DNA from: Rhizobium johnstonii 3841 | Lineage (GTDB): Bacteria > Pseudomonadota > Alphaproteobacteria > Rhizobiales > Rhizobiaceae | Length of the DNA stretch: 64,000 nt | Direction: 5' to 3' | Assembly (NCBI RefSeq): GCF_000009265.1 | Contig: NC_008380.1 | Coordinates: 2,299,501 to 2,363,500, forward strand | In this document: positions 13,404 to 22,329 of the stretch, one piece after another | Numbering within the stretch: position 1 is the first letter of the stretch | Layout of the letters: each line of letters begins with the position of its first letter | Notes under the pieces: model-generated | Seen by the model: only the letters and a program-made list of their open reading frames with translations | Told to the model about the DNA's origin: nothing | Databases searched by the model: none | Made by a program: the position numbers and the translations under genes

Positions 13404-15632
13404 ATGCTGACTGACTTCCAAAAGCCGAGCCTCTTCCATCACTCCATCGTCAAGATGCGTGTCGCTGACCGCTTCACGGAGAACGACGTGAACTGGAAGC
13501 CCAAAAAGCAGGACAAAGAGGGCTGGACCTTCACCAACGAGGCCAACGCGAATGACGAGCGTTTCGTGGCGCATGGCGAAATGTATTCGAAGCTCGTCAG
13601 CGGCGGGGCCAAGCTCCGCTACGGATACAACGATCCTGAAAACCAGCGTCTGCGCGCGATCTTCGGCGACGACACCTTCGAGGACATCACCGGCAAGCGC
13701 CGTCAGCTCGCACTCTTCCGCGAGAAGCTGATCGACCGCTTCGACAAGGAATGGCTTGCTCTGGGAAAGAAGCCGCGGTGGTCGAAGGAAAAGTTCGAGG
13801 CAAAGCTTCGCGGCTGGCGTAAGGAAATCATCGCCGAGATGCTCGGCCTCGACGAAGAAGAGACGGACGCCCGTGCCGACGCGATGATCGAGGTCCAAGC
13901 GTTCGGCACTCCGTCGATGAAGACGTTCCGACGCGACTATAAACGCTACCACGCCTGCGGCGGCGAGGTGCTTGGGATCGTCCACCGCCATCATGGTCCA
14001 GGCCTCCACCTTCGCAAGGTCGACGCGGATTCGACGGCCTTCGCCTATAAACACGCGCTCAATTACATGACGGACCGAAAGCCCACGATGGCGAAGCTCT
14101 ATCAAGAGTATCTCGCCGCGCTCGGGAAGGTGAATGCAGAACGTGCCACGCCGCTCCTGAAGGTCACCCGTCACAAGTTCGAGGCGATGATCTCGAAGTT
14201 CGACGAGTTCGACAAATGGGACGGCCGCCACGGTCGCGCCTCGGCGCTCAAGCGTTTCGGGATGTTCAAGCGCGGCATCAATGCGTTGACCGTGGGCGAG
14301 CGCATTGAGATCGACTTCTGGAACGTCGATCTCATGACGTTGTTCGTTGAGACCGGGATGTGGGACATCCTTCCGCCCTCGTACAAGGAGGCGGTGGTCG
14401 GTAAGCGCATCTGGTTCGCAGCGGCTATCGATGTCGCCACGCGTTACATCCTTGCCTTCAGGGCGAGCACGAACCCGAACGCCGTATCGGCGGCGGCTGC
14501 CATCCGCATGATCATGTCGGACAAGCGGCACATCTCCGACTTTGTCGGCGCGGAGACCCCTTGGATCGGGATGGTCCATCCGCGGAATATCTTCAGTGAC
14601 AATGGCAAGGAATTCGCTAACGCGCTGGTCGAAGGCATCATGCGGGCGGCCAAGATCACGTTCAACCGGCCGCAAGCGGGAAATCCTAAGGCGCGCCCCT
14701 TCATCGAAAGCCTCTTCCACTCCATCGGTCCGCTGATCGCGTCGTTCTTCGCGGGCAGGACGTTCGGTTCGATCGCCGAGAAGGGCGACTATAACCCGGA
14801 GCATCAGCTCAGCCTGCAGGTCGACGAGATGATCCAGCTCTTCACGCTGGGCGTCTGCGACATCTATCACAACAAACCGCACAGCGGCCTTGGTGGGGCG
14901 TCTCCACACAACGCATGGGTTCGAGCCACTCAGGAACACGACATCGAGTTCCCGAGCCAGGACCCCGAATTCATGCTGCACGTCTTCGGAACGAAGTTCA
15001 AACGCCGCATCGGGCAGTACGGCATCCCCTTCATGGGCATCCCGTACGCCAACGAGGAGCTGCACCGCCAGCGCACGAAGTACGGTCAGATGGAATTCGA
15101 GATCAAGGTCGATACCGAGAACCTCGGGCATGTCGCTGTCCGCGGCGACAAGGGCTGGTTCGTCGTCGAGAACCAGGTCGACATCGTGCGTAATCTGTCC
15201 CTGGCTGAGTGGATCGTTGCTCGTCACGATCTTCGGACACAGCACGCCGTGGAGGCGGAAGCCGGTCTTGCGGCGATGAACCGTACCATCAACCGCCTTG
15301 CCGAAAGCGGTAGGGCAGCGGCTCTGCGAGCGAACCTGACGCCTCGCAACCTGACGGCGGAACACTACGACGTCGTCGATGCGGAGCTGTTTGGAGCATG
15401 GGTCGCGGTCAAGTCAGCCGACACGCCTGCCGTTACGCAGGCTTACGCGCTTCCTGATGATCCGCTGCGCATTGGATCGGTCTCCGCTTCCCGCCTGATC
15501 CCCGATTACCACGCAGAGCGCGAGCGCGACGCAAGGAAGAAAAAGCGCGAAGCCGCGGCCGAGAATGCCGTGGTTGAAACTGCCGCGGCTGTGACGGTCG
15601 AAATCTCTGACAACTACTACGAGGAGTACTGA
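13404..15632 (+). CDS. tnsB: TnsB DDE transposase of a Tn7-like transposon
   Basis: 742 residues from the ATG at 13404, which follows AAGGAG by six bases. The retroviral-integrase-type core has its acidic triad at about Asp304 (IEIDFWNVD), Asp399 (FSDNGKEF) and Glu435 (FIESLFHS), with the 35-residue D-E spacing typical of this family. The N-terminal 300 residues hold the DNA-binding region. The Mu-type beta-barrel and a charged C-terminal tail (RERDARKKKREAAAE) follow the core. The extreme C terminus normally contacts TnsC. It joins the 3' ends to target DNA. A decayed homologue lies at 12008-12064. Confidence 0.93.
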   Translation: MLTDFQKPSLFHHSIVKMRVADRFTENDVNWKPKKQDKEGWTFTNEANANDERFVAHGEMYSKLVSGGAKLRYGYNDPENQRLRAIFGDDTFEDITGKRRQLALFREKLIDRFDKEWLALGKKPRWSKEKFEAKLRGWRKEIIAEMLGLDEEETDARADAMIEVQAFGTPSMKTFRRDYKRYHACGGEVLGIVHRHHGPGLHLRKVDADSTAFAYKHALNYMTDRKPTMAKLYQEYLAALGKVNAERATPLLKVTRHKFEAMISKFDEFDKWDGRHGRASALKRFGMFKRGINALTVGERIEIDFWNVDLMTLFVETGMWDILPPSYKEAVVGKRIWFAAAIDVATRYILAFRASTNPNAVSAAAAIRMIMSDKRHISDFVGAETPWIGMVHPRNIFSDNGKEFANALVEGIMRAAKITFNRPQAGNPKARPFIESLFHSIGPLIASFFAGRTFGSIAEKGDYNPEHQLSLQVDEMIQLFTLGVCDIYHNKPHSGLGGASPHNAWVRATQEHDIEFPSQDPEFMLHVFGTKFKRRIGQYGIPFMGIPYANEELHRQRTKYGQMEFEIKVDTENLGHVAVRGDKGWFVVENQVDIVRNLSLAEWIVARHDLRTQHAVEAEAGLAAMNRTINRLAESGRAAALRANLTPRNLTAEHYDVVDAELFGAWVAVKSADTPAVTQAYALPDDPLRIGSVSASRLIPDYHAERERDARKKKREAAAENAVVETAAAVTVEISDNYYEEY

Positions 15633-15634
15633 GT

Positions 15635-16621
15635 ATGGTCACCTTGAACATCGAACACGATACCAACGGCGACAACCGTCCGGACGTCTACGACTACATC
15701 GAGAATCCGGGCGACAAGATGTTGACCGAGATGCTGCAGGAGCTGATCGACAACGTTGAACTCTGCCGCCGCGGTATTGGGTCCCGACGTCGCGCTCTGT
15801 TCCTGATGGGGGGCTCTGGCACCGGAAAGTCGACCGCGTTGCTTCATCACTTCCGCCGGATGCCGGAATTCCAGCCGCGGGTGAACGAGTATGGCGAGAC
15901 GGTGCGGCCGCTTCTGAGTTTGGAGGCACCCAAGCCCTGTGGGACGAAGGATTTCGCGGTGGCGATCCTGGATGCTATCGGGGTGCCGTCGAAGGCCAGG
16001 CAGACGGAAGGAGAACTCTACGCGACTGTGAAGACCCAGTTCCGCGAACGCGGGATCATCTTCCTGCACGTGGACGAAGCCCAGCATCTGCGCCGTCACT
16101 CGAGCAGCCAAGCGATCCTCGACGTGCAAGACCGCATCAAGACGTTGATGCAGATCGCTGACTGGCCGTTGCATATGATCTTCTCGGGGGTTCCGGACCT
16201 TGCCGATCTGCTGAAGGGTGGAGACGGCCAGGTTAAGAACCGCTCGTTGATCATGCGCTTCGTACCGTTGAAGCTTCCCAAGGACCGAGCCGACATCCAG
16301 CGGGTGCTGACCGACATCGTCGAAGGAAAGTGTGGCTTGATGCTTCCCGAAGAACTCCGCACCGATGACTTCCTCGGGCGGCTGTGCTGGGCCAACAACG
16401 GCAGCTTCGGCGAGATCGTCAAGGCAGTTCAGGCGGCCTGCTTCTTGGCCATGAGTAAGGGCAAGGACACGGTCGATCTCCGCGCCTTCGCATTCAACTA
16501 CTCACGGACCAGTGGTTGCCTGCCGAGTGACAATATCTACACCGCCGCCCGGTGGAGTGAAATCGATCCCGATAACTCCGTGGCCGATCTTTGGACCCCC
16601 GAAAAGAAGGGACGCAAGTGA
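15635..16621 (+). CDS. tnsC: TnsC/TniB-type AAA+ transposition regulator
   Basis: 328 residues. Walker A GGSGTGKST is at 59-67 and Walker B IIFLHVDEAQ at 141-150, with the DEAQH variant usual in TniB/TnsC proteins. It starts two bases after the tnsB stop, and its TGA overlaps the tniQ start, so the genes are co-translated. TnsC forms ATP-dependent filaments on target DNA that link the target selector (TnsD/TniQ) to the TnsAB transposase. Confidence 0.92.
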   Translation: MVTLNIEHDTNGDNRPDVYDYIENPGDKMLTEMLQELIDNVELCRRGIGSRRRALFLMGGSGTGKSTALLHHFRRMPEFQPRVNEYGETVRPLLSLEAPKPCGTKDFAVAILDAIGVPSKARQTEGELYATVKTQFRERGIIFLHVDEAQHLRRHSSSQAILDVQDRIKTLMQIADWPLHMIFSGVPDLADLLKGGDGQVKNRSLIMRFVPLKLPKDRADIQRVLTDIVEGKCGLMLPEELRTDDFLGRLCWANNGSFGEIVKAVQAACFLAMSKGKDTVDLRAFAFNYSRTSGCLPSDNIYTAARWSEIDPDNSVADLWTPEKKGRK

Positions 16622-18438
16622 TGGTTCTGCCTGTAACCCTGCAACATCACGACGACGAGACGGCAATCGATCTCGTTGCCCGGCTTGCCGCAGCGAACGG
16701 ATTCTCGTCGCTGCGGTCGTTCCTCGGCCACACGGACGTCACTGCAAATGCCATCGCTCATGGTGAGGCAGAGGCCCTGCCGATGGTTAGCTTGTGGTCC
16801 GGCGTGGAGGTATCGCGGCTCGGACGCCTGGCCATCGCAGCATCTGGTGCTGGCGGCACGTGGCGCATGGGTTGCGCGACCCTCAGCAAGGACATGCGAC
16901 CTGGCAGGCGGCATCGATTTTGCGCCGGATGCGTGCTGGAAGATCGGGAAAGGGAGGCGGGGCGCATGGTATCGCGCGCCTATCGCCGTGGTTGGTGGTC
17001 GATCCGCGGCATCGACGGGTGTCCCGATCACGCCTGTCGACTTACGGAAGTGGCGGTAGCCGCCGACGGCGATGTCCACGACTTCCCGCTATTTGTAGAG
17101 GCCAACCTTACATTGATCGAGCAGGCGGCAGCGGCTCCCCTCCCAAACCGTCAACCGAAGCTTGATCGGTATCTTCGCGACCGCGTATTCCGGGATGTGG
17201 GAGACGGCTTCCTCGATAGGCTGGATGCCCACGTCGCTGCTGAGTTCTCTCGCTATCTCGGTGAATTTTTGGTCCTTCACGACCTCAAGGCGAGGATGCG
17301 GGAAGAGACCGATCCGCGCGAATGGGGCTTCAACCTAGCAGTAAGGGGCGAGGATGAAATCCGACGGGTTGTTGTGGAGGTAATCGACCGCAAACGGCCA
17401 ACAACGCAGTATGTTGAGTCCGTCGTGGGTCCGATGATCAAATGGCTTCGGCGCAACGCCGCAAACAACGCATACGTTCCGGTGATCGATCTCATGCAGG
17501 ATATCCTCGAACGAAATATGCCTTTCGGGGAAGACCAGACCATCGTGAGACCAGTGCGGACCCGCTACCTTTACTCCGTCGGCTCCGCCCACGCTGAGTA
17601 TGGCCTCACTCATAACCGGATCAGGTCGTTGATGAAAGCAAATGATCCTGCGTTTCGAGATGGGCTTCCCGACGGCAGCACTTACTTCGACGCCGAAGCT
17701 TTGCGGCCAATTCTAGTGGCTGCGGCGGAGACAATGACAAGCACCGAGGCTGGCGGTCTGTTGGGAGTGCGGGAGGAGCGGGTGCACGATCTTCTTAACG
17801 CCGGCATTCTGGAACCCGTCGAGACGAAAACCGGTGACGAGCGGATGTACTCCCGTCTCACCAGGGGAGAGGTGGATGGACTGACGCGCCGGCTGACAGA
17901 AACGTTGAAGCCAACAAGCGATGATGGACTTATGACGCTCACCTCAGCCGCTCGGTCGTGGCGTCGTCCCTTTCACAAACTCGTGGAGATGATCCTTGAT
18001 GGGAGCATGGAAGCCTTTGTCGTGCCAGGTTCCACACCGATTTTGCCACGGGTCCGCCTCGCATCTTCCGCATTGAGGCTGGATGTGAATCCGTTGAGTG
18101 GAGGCGACGACGAACTTATGCGTCTCAAGGAAGCTGAGCTGGCGCTCGGTACCACAACCATCACAATCGCGGACTTGATCAAGCGCGGTTATCTTCGCGA
18201 GCGAACCATCCGTCGTGAGACCAGGCGGAAGGTAAAGTTCATCGAGCGGCAGTCCCTGGCGGAGTTTCAGGCCGCACACGTTTCCCTGACCGAGATCGCG
18301 GAGTCTCGTCAAGGCTACAGGGCCGCCATCAAGGTCGAATTGGAGATTGCGGGCCTCGCGCCGATCTTCGAACCCGAAGGCTTCATCGCCCGTTTCTATA
18401 GAAGGGCGGACCTAATCCAAGCTGGCATTCCGCTCTAG
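16621..18438 (+). CDS. tnsD: TnsD/TniQ-family target selector
   Basis: 605 residues from the ATG overlapping the tnsC stop. The TniQ domain fills the first 150 residues, with a zinc finger Cys101-x2-Cys104 and Cys134-x2-His137 set around GWWSIRG. The C-terminal 450 residues are long and probably include winged-helix DNA-binding units (TSTEAGGLLGVREERVHDLL and a later IKRGYLRERTIRRE segment). Length and architecture favour TnsD, which binds one chromosomal attachment site, over the short TniQ of CRISPR-associated elements; no cas gene or array is nearby. A terminator follows directly. The attachment site is not evident. Confidence 0.85.
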   Translation: MVLPVTLQHHDDETAIDLVARLAAANGFSSLRSFLGHTDVTANAIAHGEAEALPMVSLWSGVEVSRLGRLAIAASGAGGTWRMGCATLSKDMRPGRRHRFCAGCVLEDREREAGRMVSRAYRRGWWSIRGIDGCPDHACRLTEVAVAADGDVHDFPLFVEANLTLIEQAAAAPLPNRQPKLDRYLRDRVFRDVGDGFLDRLDAHVAAEFSRYLGEFLVLHDLKARMREETDPREWGFNLAVRGEDEIRRVVVEVIDRKRPTTQYVESVVGPMIKWLRRNAANNAYVPVIDLMQDILERNMPFGEDQTIVRPVRTRYLYSVGSAHAEYGLTHNRIRSLMKANDPAFRDGLPDGSTYFDAEALRPILVAAAETMTSTEAGGLLGVREERVHDLLNAGILEPVETKTGDERMYSRLTRGEVDGLTRRLTETLKPTSDDGLMTLTSAARSWRRPFHKLVEMILDGSMEAFVVPGSTPILPRVRLASSALRLDVNPLSGGDDELMRLKEAELALGTTTITIADLIKRGYLRERTIRRETRRKVKFIERQSLAEFQAAHVSLTEIAESRQGYRAAIKVELEIAGLAPIFEPEGFIARFYRRADLIQAGIPL

Positions 18439-18462
18439 CGAAGCCTCACATTTTCATTTTTG

Positions 18463-18486
18463 AAGCCCGCTCCGGCGGGCTTTTTT
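18463..18486 (+). terminator. intrinsic terminator of the tns operon
   Basis: AGCCCGC pairs with GCGGGCT around TCCG, followed by six T residues, 25 bp after the tnsD stop. Confidence 0.85.
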
Positions 18487-18494
18487 GCGCCCCA

Positions 18495-18703
18495 TTTGGA
18501 AATGTGCCCAAATCAAACGCCACGGAATGCCCGCATCTGTTTGGAAGGTCACAAAATTCCCAAGTGATTTCAATGGACGTGTTTGCAAAATGGACAAACC
18601 AAGGCCGCGTAATCACCGATTTGCGCCGCAGCGGCAGTTTAGGCAACAAAAAGGCTCCAAATTACCGGAATGGACGCTGAAAGTCCCGGAATTGTCCCGG
18701 ACA
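18495..18703 (-). mobile_element. candidate left end of the Tn7-like element with TnsB-site-like repeats
   Basis: Read on the minus strand from 18703 the sequence begins TGTCCGGGACAATTCCGGGA, with the TGT terminus usual for Tn7-like ends. Inward lie related segments of the form TTGG-N5-TTTTGT-N2-CCT-N3-AAAC (clearest near 18637-18662 and 18540-18564) and two weaker ones (from 18582 and 18495), roughly 40-55 bp apart. This resembles an array of TnsB binding sites. No matching opposite end was found, so the boundary is a proposal. Confidence 0.4.
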
Positions 18704-18869
18704 AAGTGCCGTTTTGTTCTTCAGCGAGCGGAGCAGCTGTCTTCGACAGCGACTGGGACCGGGCGAAACTCGCGCTCTCTTATCCACAAGCGCTAAATCG
18801 ACAGCCTATTGTTGTCAATCGCGGCCTCTGCGACGCTCCTACAGTTGCAACACGAGTCGCGAGGAATTC

Positions 18870-19658
18870 ATGGACCCCTTCCAATGGACCTGTCCTTTTT
18901 GTGATAGAGATCAGGTCGTTGTCGAGCAAAACGCCGACCATTTCGCGCGGCTCTTGAATGTGGGCGAGTCGAGGTATGGAAACGTCGGCTTCGAAATCAC
19001 GGCGATTCGGTGCGCAAATTCTGATTGCAACGAGGTCGCGCTAACGCTCGATTACGGGAGCACACGGTTCAGGCACCAAATTCAGGACTACGAGGTCTTC
19101 GGCAGCGTGCAAGCTTGGCGCCTAAGACCGGAAAGCGCTTCGAAGGTTCAGCCAGATTTCATTCCTGCTGTGTTGCTTGAGGACTATGACGAGGCTTGCC
19201 TCATTCGGGACAAAAGCCCCAAGGCCTCTGCGACGCTCGCGCGTCGATGCCTGCAGGGTATGATCCGTGATTTCTGCGGTATCGCCAAAGGCCGGCTGAT
19301 CGATGAGATCAAGGAATTGAACAAGCGCCTTAATGAAGGAACGGCTCCCCGCGGCGTTGAGCCTGAGAGTGTCGAAGCAATCGACGCGGTGCGCGACATC
19401 GGTAATATTGGCGCACACATGGAGAAGGACATCAACCTGATCGTTGATGTCGATCCCGGCGAAGCTCAGGCCTTAATTGAACTGATCGAGATGCTTTTTG
19501 ACGAGTGGTATGTCGCACGACACAAGCGCGAGCAACGGTTGGCGGCGGTTAAGTCGATCGCCGCTCAGAAAAAAGCCGCCATCGCGACAGGCCGAGCCCA
19601 GATCGCAGAAAATAGCGCTCCGACTACAGACGACGACGCCCCCGTGGTTGAGGTTTAG
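18870..19658 (+). CDS. zinc-ribbon DUF4145 (HEPN-like) protein
   Basis: 262 residues from the ATG at 18870, preceded by GCGAGGAAT. Two Cys pairs form a zinc ribbon: CPFC at 9-12 and the later CANSDC. The DUF4145 region follows: SATLARRCLQGMIRDFCGI, LIDEIKELNKRL, then AVRDIGNIGAHMEKD, a set of helices related to HEPN domains. The C-terminal 50 residues are charged and disordered. DUF4145 proteins occur often in restriction and defence loci, where they may be RNases or adaptors. It lies just outside the proposed left end of the Tn7-like element. Confidence 0.75.
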   Translation: MDPFQWTCPFCDRDQVVVEQNADHFARLLNVGESRYGNVGFEITAIRCANSDCNEVALTLDYGSTRFRHQIQDYEVFGSVQAWRLRPESASKVQPDFIPAVLLEDYDEACLIRDKSPKASATLARRCLQGMIRDFCGIAKGRLIDEIKELNKRLNEGTAPRGVEPESVEAIDAVRDIGNIGAHMEKDINLIVDVDPGEAQALIELIEMLFDEWYVARHKREQRLAAVKSIAAQKKAAIATGRAQIAENSAPTTDDDAPVVEV

Positions 19659-19888
19659 CCCAAGGCGGCGAACCGGTCTGTAAGTCCCTCGAAACAAGGT
19701 TAGAGTGGTGGGCTCGGAGGGCGTCAAAAAATCTGGCAAAAACAAATGGCTGAGGATGCGGTTAGCCAACTGATGTCACGGGAGAAACGCCAGGACAGGC
19801 CATGAGCTGGGCAGAAACCAAAGTCGCGGCGGATTTGCACTGCTCGAGCGTTTCCGCAAATTCTTCTCTGTAATCTGCTCGAGCGATC
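19659..19888. other. intergenic stretch at the island's right side
   Basis: No gene is seen. Two identical TGCTCGAGCG decamers (19841-19850 and 19876-19885), each containing the palindrome GCTCGAGC, lie just past the DUF982 stop. No tRNA or obvious attachment site was recognised. Confidence 0.4.
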
Positions 19889-20152
19889 TCAGTGAACGAC
19901 CGAGAGGTAGCGGATGCCGGCTTCATCAGCCGCTCTCATCAACGCTTCCCGCGCGGCGCCCGGGGGCGTGGTTCCGCGGATGGCGTCGAGGCATGTCCTC
20001 ACCGCCACGACATACTCCTCGCCATCATCGCCCGGCCATTCGGAAATGAGCATGGTCGCTGCATCTCCGAGGGTCCTGACGACGCTGTATTTTTCCTGGC
20101 CGCTCATGAGGATCCTCAGCGCGGGAAACTGATGCGATGTGTACCGATTCAT
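19889..20152 (-). CDS. DUF982 domain protein
   Basis: 87 residues from the ATG at 20152, preceded by AAGGA; upstream in-frame ATGs lack such a site. The pattern FPALRILMSGQEKYSVVRTL, AATMLISEWPG, CLDAIRGTTPPGAAREALM, AADEAGI is that of DUF982, a family of small proteins abundant in Rhizobium with no established function. It is oriented away from the tns genes and probably marks the return to ordinary rhizobial sequence. Confidence 0.75.
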   Translation of the reverse strand: MNRYTSHQFPALRILMSGQEKYSVVRTLGDAATMLISEWPGDDGEEYVVAVRTCLDAIRGTTPPGAAREALMRAADEAGIRYLSVVH

Positions 20153-20586
20153 GACATTTGGTCCTTGCATCATAAACATATTAGTAACTCTGCAAGAAGC
20201 GTTCCAACTGACGCCGCAGGATGATTATCTTCTATGAATCGGCAAAAGCAGTCGGCAACGCTTCTCCAGGCAGGAAGCCGGGAACTTGTTTTAAACACAT
20301 TGCCGTCATATTGATTCATCTATCGAAATTGCTTGTCGAGCTTGGTTTGCGCTCTGGCGTCCCGGCTGATCTTTCCTTTCAAAATCGATTTCTGCGCCGT
20401 CCGGCAGCCGCCGGAGGGTGATTGTCATGCCGGTTGAGGGGGAATCGTCATGAATGCAGGCAAGTCTTTGATCGACGCAAGCCTCCAGCAAACGCACATC
20501 GTCGCTGCCTGATATGCCTTCGGTCTTTGACCGCGGAAGTCAGTGCCGGCATTCCGGCTGGGTTTCCAGCCATTGAGGAGAATTTC
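20153..20586. other. 434-bp stretch without a supported gene
   Basis: Short open frames exist on both strands, but none has a ribosome binding site together with a recognisable protein. The last bases (TTGAGGAG) are the ribosome binding site of the small gene at 20587. Confidence 0.4.
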
Positions 20587-20766
20587 ATGAGCAAGACCAA
20601 TGCAGAGGCACTGTTGCGCAAAGCGCAGCGCCAGGTTGCCAATACCAGCGGCGGTGGCCATCTCGGCGGCACCAATTTCGGTCAGGGCAATGACGCCAAG
20701 ACTGCGTCCGGAAGCGGCAACCGCCCGGCAGGCAAGGGCCGGCCACCAGCTGGCGGCAAACGCTGA
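20587..20766 (+). CDS. small basic Gly-rich hypothetical protein, 59 aa
   Basis: ATG follows TTGAGGAG by six bases. The N terminus (SKTNAEALLRKAQRQVANT) is a likely amphipathic helix. The rest is low-complexity and rich in Gly, Asn, Arg and Pro (GNRPAGKGRPPAGGKR). There is no signal peptide. I do not know the family; the strong ribosome binding site supports it being real. Confidence 0.55.
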   Translation: MSKTNAEALLRKAQRQVANTSGGGHLGGTNFGQGNDAKTASGSGNRPAGKGRPPAGGKR

Positions 20767-20771
20767 CTGTG

Positions 20772-20868
20772 GCGCCGCGCGTCTTTTGAGACACGCAAGG
20801 ACGCTGCAGCACTTTGAATGGCTGCATCTTTTATCCTTAAATCGGATCCGATTTAAGGAGTTATGCAG
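20772..20868 (+). repeat. RIME-like rhizobial intergenic repeat, copy 1
   Basis: Starts GCGCCGCGCGTCTTTTGAGA and ends AGGAGTTATGCAG. The same layout recurs at 37296-37395 and 38665-38763: a CGTCTTTTnAnACnCGCAAGG hairpin, CGCTGnAnCACTTTGA, then an AAATCG-GATCCGATTT palindrome. All three copies have the same orientation. Confidence 0.8.
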
Positions 20869-20895
20869 GAGAAGCAGAATCGCGATTGAAGACAG

Positions 20896-20921
20896 CCCCG
20901 CCAAAATGGCGGGGTTTCTGT
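20896..20921. terminator. intrinsic terminator
   Basis: CCCCGCC pairs with GGCGGGG around AAAAT, followed by TTTCTGTTT on the plus strand. It probably ends transcription from the small gene at 20587 and lies before the stop of the opposing gene. Confidence 0.7.
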
Positions 20922-20951
20922 TTGACAGGCCTCTGAAGGGCGCGGTTCTTC

Positions 20952-21263
20952 TCAGCGATCCAGGAAATGATCGAAGTAGACCTTGGGGATGGGGTAGGCG
21001 TAGACGCCTCTGTCGACGAAGCTGCGCCTATAGAGGCAATTTCTGAGAGCCGCGTTGTAGTGCAGGCTTTGTGGGTCCGGCGAGCCTCGTCGCCATGAGC
21101 TTGCCTCCTGCAGGCAGTGTTGGAGTGCCTTGTCGTATCGAGCCAGGAGAACCGGGTCGGTATCGACCCGAATGCCGCTGTAGGATTGATAGTTTGACGG
21201 AGATTCTGCGGCCGATATACAGCCCAGGCTAAGTGCAACACCAACGACTGCCATCAATCTCAT
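20952..21263 (-). CDS. small secreted hypothetical protein, 103 aa
   Basis: The N terminus MRLMAVVGVALSLGCISAAES is a signal peptide, possibly ending near AAES; the Cys at 15 is not in a strong lipobox. The mature part has Cys residues in KALQHCLQEA and LRNCLYRR that could form a disulfide, and an aromatic tail. I do not recognise a family. Likely periplasmic or outer-envelope. Confidence 0.6.
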   Translation of the reverse strand: MRLMAVVGVALSLGCISAAESPSNYQSYSGIRVDTDPVLLARYDKALQHCLQEASSWRRGSPDPQSLHYNAALRNCLYRRSFVDRGVYAYPIPKVYFDHFLDR

Positions 21264-21409
21264 CGGATTTAATTCTCCCCTGATCGATTACCAAGTATCG
21301 AGCCAAACGTTATTGGTTCCAGCGCCTGCGGGCAAGGGGATCCGCATCTGCCGGAGACGTTGCCCGCATCGCTGCCGCCACAGAAATGGCGGCAGCTGTC
21401 CGTCGTCGA

Positions 21410-21859
21410 TCAATCCAGGAGGTCGGCCGGTACCTTGCCGCCGTTTTCCGAAAGCCGCTTCATCAGTGCCTTGTGCAGCCACATGTTCATTTTTGCGGAA
21501 TCGTTGGTGTCGCCGGTATAGCCGAGTTCGGCGGCAAGTTCCTTGCGCTCGGGCAGGCTCGCATCCATCCCGACGGCTTTCATCAGGTCTACGATCGAGC
21601 GGCGCCAATCGAGTTTCTGACCGCTCTTCTTCACCGCCGCGTCAAGGATCGGGACGATATCGACTGTCGCTGTGCCTGGTGCGGTGGCCGTGGCGACCGG
21701 CTTGCTCTGCGGGGCAGGGGCCGCAGGCGCCGGACTGGGGGCTGCCGACGGTGAGGCAGGCGCTTGCGCCGGCTCTGTCGTCGGTGCGCCGGCAGCAACG
21801 GGTTCGGCTGCTTTCGCCTCTCCGAAGATTGCATGTTTGATCTTGTCGAAAATGCCCAT
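21410..21859 (-). CDS. DUF3597 family protein
   Basis: 149 residues. The opening MGIFDKIKHAIFG, a Pro/Ala linker of about 50 residues (APASPSAAPSPAPAAPA) and the C-terminal domain (VDIVPILDAAVKKSGQKLDW, SIVDLMKAVGMDASLPERKE, LAAELGYTGDTNDSAKMN) match DUF3597. The domain ends in a KALMKRL helix. A role in peptidoglycan binding or stress has been suggested for similar linker-domain proteins but is not established. Confidence 0.8.
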   Translation of the reverse strand: MGIFDKIKHAIFGEAKAAEPVAAGAPTTEPAQAPASPSAAPSPAPAAPAPQSKPVATATAPGTATVDIVPILDAAVKKSGQKLDWRRSIVDLMKAVGMDASLPERKELAAELGYTGDTNDSAKMNMWLHKALMKRLSENGGKVPADLLD

Positions 21860-22329
21860 TCTAAACCTCCAGTTCCATCAGATGAGAACATTCTGAAACA
21901 TGGACTTCCCGCTTGATATATCCAGGCGGAAAGGGAGTTATTTTTAGCATGTTCAATCGCTGGTGGAAAAGCCAATGCCCGCGACAGCTGTGGTCGATAT
22001 CAAGGAAAAGCTGTCATCGGATTATTCGCCGCCGGCTGAAGATTGCTGGCGCCATCGGAGCGAATACTTCAGCAGCCCTCCGACTGTCAGCAGACATGCC
22101 CGCTTTTGGCACAGTCGGTCGGGCGATTCGCAATTCAATAACCGCGAAACATCATTATACGCCGCCGAACCGACTTGCTGCGCCATGTCGTGAAACATTC
22201 GTCATCCCTTCACGTTGCCTTGCCATGGACGTCCTGAAGTTGCAGGCGTCCGATCGATCGAAGGTACGCGCGTTCCTCGATTTTCGACTGCCGGGCAGAT
22301 CGTCCGGCGGAATGGAAACGGAGGAAGAC

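Noticed and set aside
12858..15365. 835-codon minus-strand open frame across tnsA-tnsB
   Set aside because: It is the antisense shadow of high-GC coding genes. The plus strand encodes recognisable TnsA and TnsB with catalytic residues.
18670..18957. 95-codon plus-strand frame overlapping the DUF4145 start
   Set aside because: It overlaps in another frame the better-supported gene that has a ribosome binding site and zinc-ribbon protein, and it has no domain.
1..20000. CRISPR array or cas genes linked to the Tn7-like element
   Set aside because: No regularly spaced direct repeats and no Cas-like proteins are present, so this is not a CRISPR-associated transposon within the window.
20221..20421. 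66-codon plus-strand frame
   Set aside because: No ribosome binding site and no protein-like pattern; a competing frame exists on the other strand.
19659..20586. tRNA gene as island attachment site
   Set aside because: I looked for T-loop and anticodon-arm patterns at the right side of the island and found none convincing.
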